From Solobacterium sp. (GTDB taxonomy: Bacteria > Bacillota_I > Bacilli_A > Erysipelotrichales > Erysipelotrichaceae): a DNA stretch of 5,801 nt. Position 1 is the first letter of the stretch, and every line of letters begins with the position of its first letter. Of the stretch, positions 5,267 to 5,801 are shown in pieces. Made by a program: the position numbers and the translations under genes. The stretch lies in NCBI GenBank assembly GCA_016291725.1, contig JAEEYJ010000105.1:1-5801 (forward strand), given 5' to 3'. Below the pieces are notes generated by a model, which was given only the letters and a program-made list of their open reading frames with translations, was not told the DNA's origin and did not search any database.

Positions 5267-5801
5267 TTATTGCTTGAACTTCAGTCCGTCCTTGAAGGCA
5301 TCCCCGACCTTCTCACCCAGGCCGATGTAGGCATTGTTGGCCGGGTCGAAGGTAATCGGCTTCAGCTTCTTCGGGTCGATCTTTCCGTCCGTAACAACGG
5401 ACTCGTCTGCGGATACATTTACGATCTCACCGATCAGGATGCCGTCGTTGAAGCTCTTGACCCGGCATTCCAGTGCCATGGGGAGCTCGTCGATCAGCGG
5501 TGCGTCCACGTATTCGCTCTTTGTGGCATGGAATCCGGCTCTGGCGAACTTGTCCGGTACTTCGTTCGCGGATTCGATGCCGACATAGTCACAGGCAGCA
5601 GCCCAGTCCTCCGTTGCCATACTGACCGTAAACGCTTTTCTTTTCATCGCGTTTTCCGTTGTTTTGTGCTCGGACATACTGATGCTGATTTCGCTGAAGT
5701 CGGTTGTAATGCCCCAGGCTGCGTTCATAGCGTCCGGTACACCGTTTTCATCGTAGGTTGCGACAATCAGCACCGGCTGCGGAAACATAATCGGTTTGGC
5801 A
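5267..5801 (-). CDS. Flavin reductase-like/flavoredoxin-family protein, 5' end outside window
   Basis: The visible part, read on the minus strand, opens AKPIMFPQPVLIVATYDENG and continues DAMNAAWGITTDF. This is the typical start of flavoredoxin-type members of the flavin reductase-like FMN-binding split-barrel family. VLIVATYDENGVPDAMNAAWG, then SEHKTTENAMKRKAFTVSMA with the later DY-x-G and ALECRV segments, fit the FMN-binding core in order, and the C-terminus is complete. An ATG at 5786-5788 could be taken as the start, but the frame stays open to the window edge. The residues before it (AKPI) match the family, whose proteins normally carry about 5-10 more, so the true start lies beyond base 5801. 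These proteins bind FMN and transfer electrons or reduce flavin. The partner is unknown. The gene converges on the acidic-tailed protein gene and shares its terminator. Confidence 0.88.
   Translation of the reverse strand, partial: AKPIMFPQPVLIVATYDENGVPDAMNAAWGITTDFSEISISMSEHKTTENAMKRKAFTVSMATEDWAAACDYVGIESANEVPDKFARAGFHATKSEYVDAPLIDELPMALECRVKSFNDGILIGEIVNVSADESVVTDGKIDPKKLKPITFDPANNAYIGLGEKVGDAFKDGLKFKQ

Noticed and set aside
5786..5788. ATG as the true start of the minus-strand flavin reductase-like gene
   Set aside because: The frame remains open to the window edge and the preceding residues fit the family, so the gene is better called 5'-partial.
1..5801. A hidden defence island, mobile element, CRISPR array or retron-like system
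   Set aside because: No transposase, integrase, repeat array, reverse transcriptase, structured non-coding RNA or terminal repeats are visible, and every stretch of more than 160 bases is explained by an ordinary gene.

Overview
The window looks like ordinary chromosome of a moderately GC-rich Gram-positive bacterium. Almost every gene has a strong AGGAGG-type ribosome binding site a few bases before the start. Hairpins followed by T-runs or short T-tracts close most transcription units, and one gene uses a TTG start. The protein flavours (CpdB-like phosphoesterase, small nitroreductase, Gram-positive-type MntP, split-barrel FMN protein) suggest a Firmicute. An Erysipelotrichaceae or related gut lineage is my best guess, but that is inference from protein style and not from a marker gene.

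Layout: (1) positions 1-106 hold the 3' end of a probable MarR-type regulator, closed by a hairpin/T-run terminator. (2) A short intergenic region holds a TATAAT box and several small inverted or direct repeats. It leads to a classical SDR oxidoreductase (263-1039), which is followed by two hairpins. (3) A two-gene unit follows: a cytoplasmic CpdB/5'-nucleotidase-type phosphoesterase (1165-2685) and a small nitroreductase (2699-3211), whose ribosome binding site overlaps the first gene's stop. A 13-bp stem hairpin ends the unit. (4) A second two-gene unit has the manganese exporter mntP (TTG start, 3332-3901) and a small FMN split-barrel (PPOX-family) protein (3928-4332), then a terminator. 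(5) A membrane-anchored protein of unknown function with a very acidic tail (4431-5234) follows. (6) A 14-bp stem bidirectional terminator separates it from a convergent flavin reductase-like gene on the minus strand (5267 to the window end), whose 5' end is cut off.

Functionally, four of the seven genes encode likely redox proteins: one NAD(P)-dependent SDR and three probable FMN/flavin proteins. They sit beside a nucleotide phosphoesterase and a metal exporter. This reads as a run of small housekeeping or stress-metabolism units, not as one pathway. There is no RNA gene, insertion sequence, CRISPR array, phage gene or defence system. No gene-free stretch exceeds about 160 bases. I found no convincing undescribed system. 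The most worthwhile points are the repeat-rich SDR promoter next to the MarR-like gene, the unknown acidic-tailed membrane protein, and the cytoplasmic CpdB-like enzyme.
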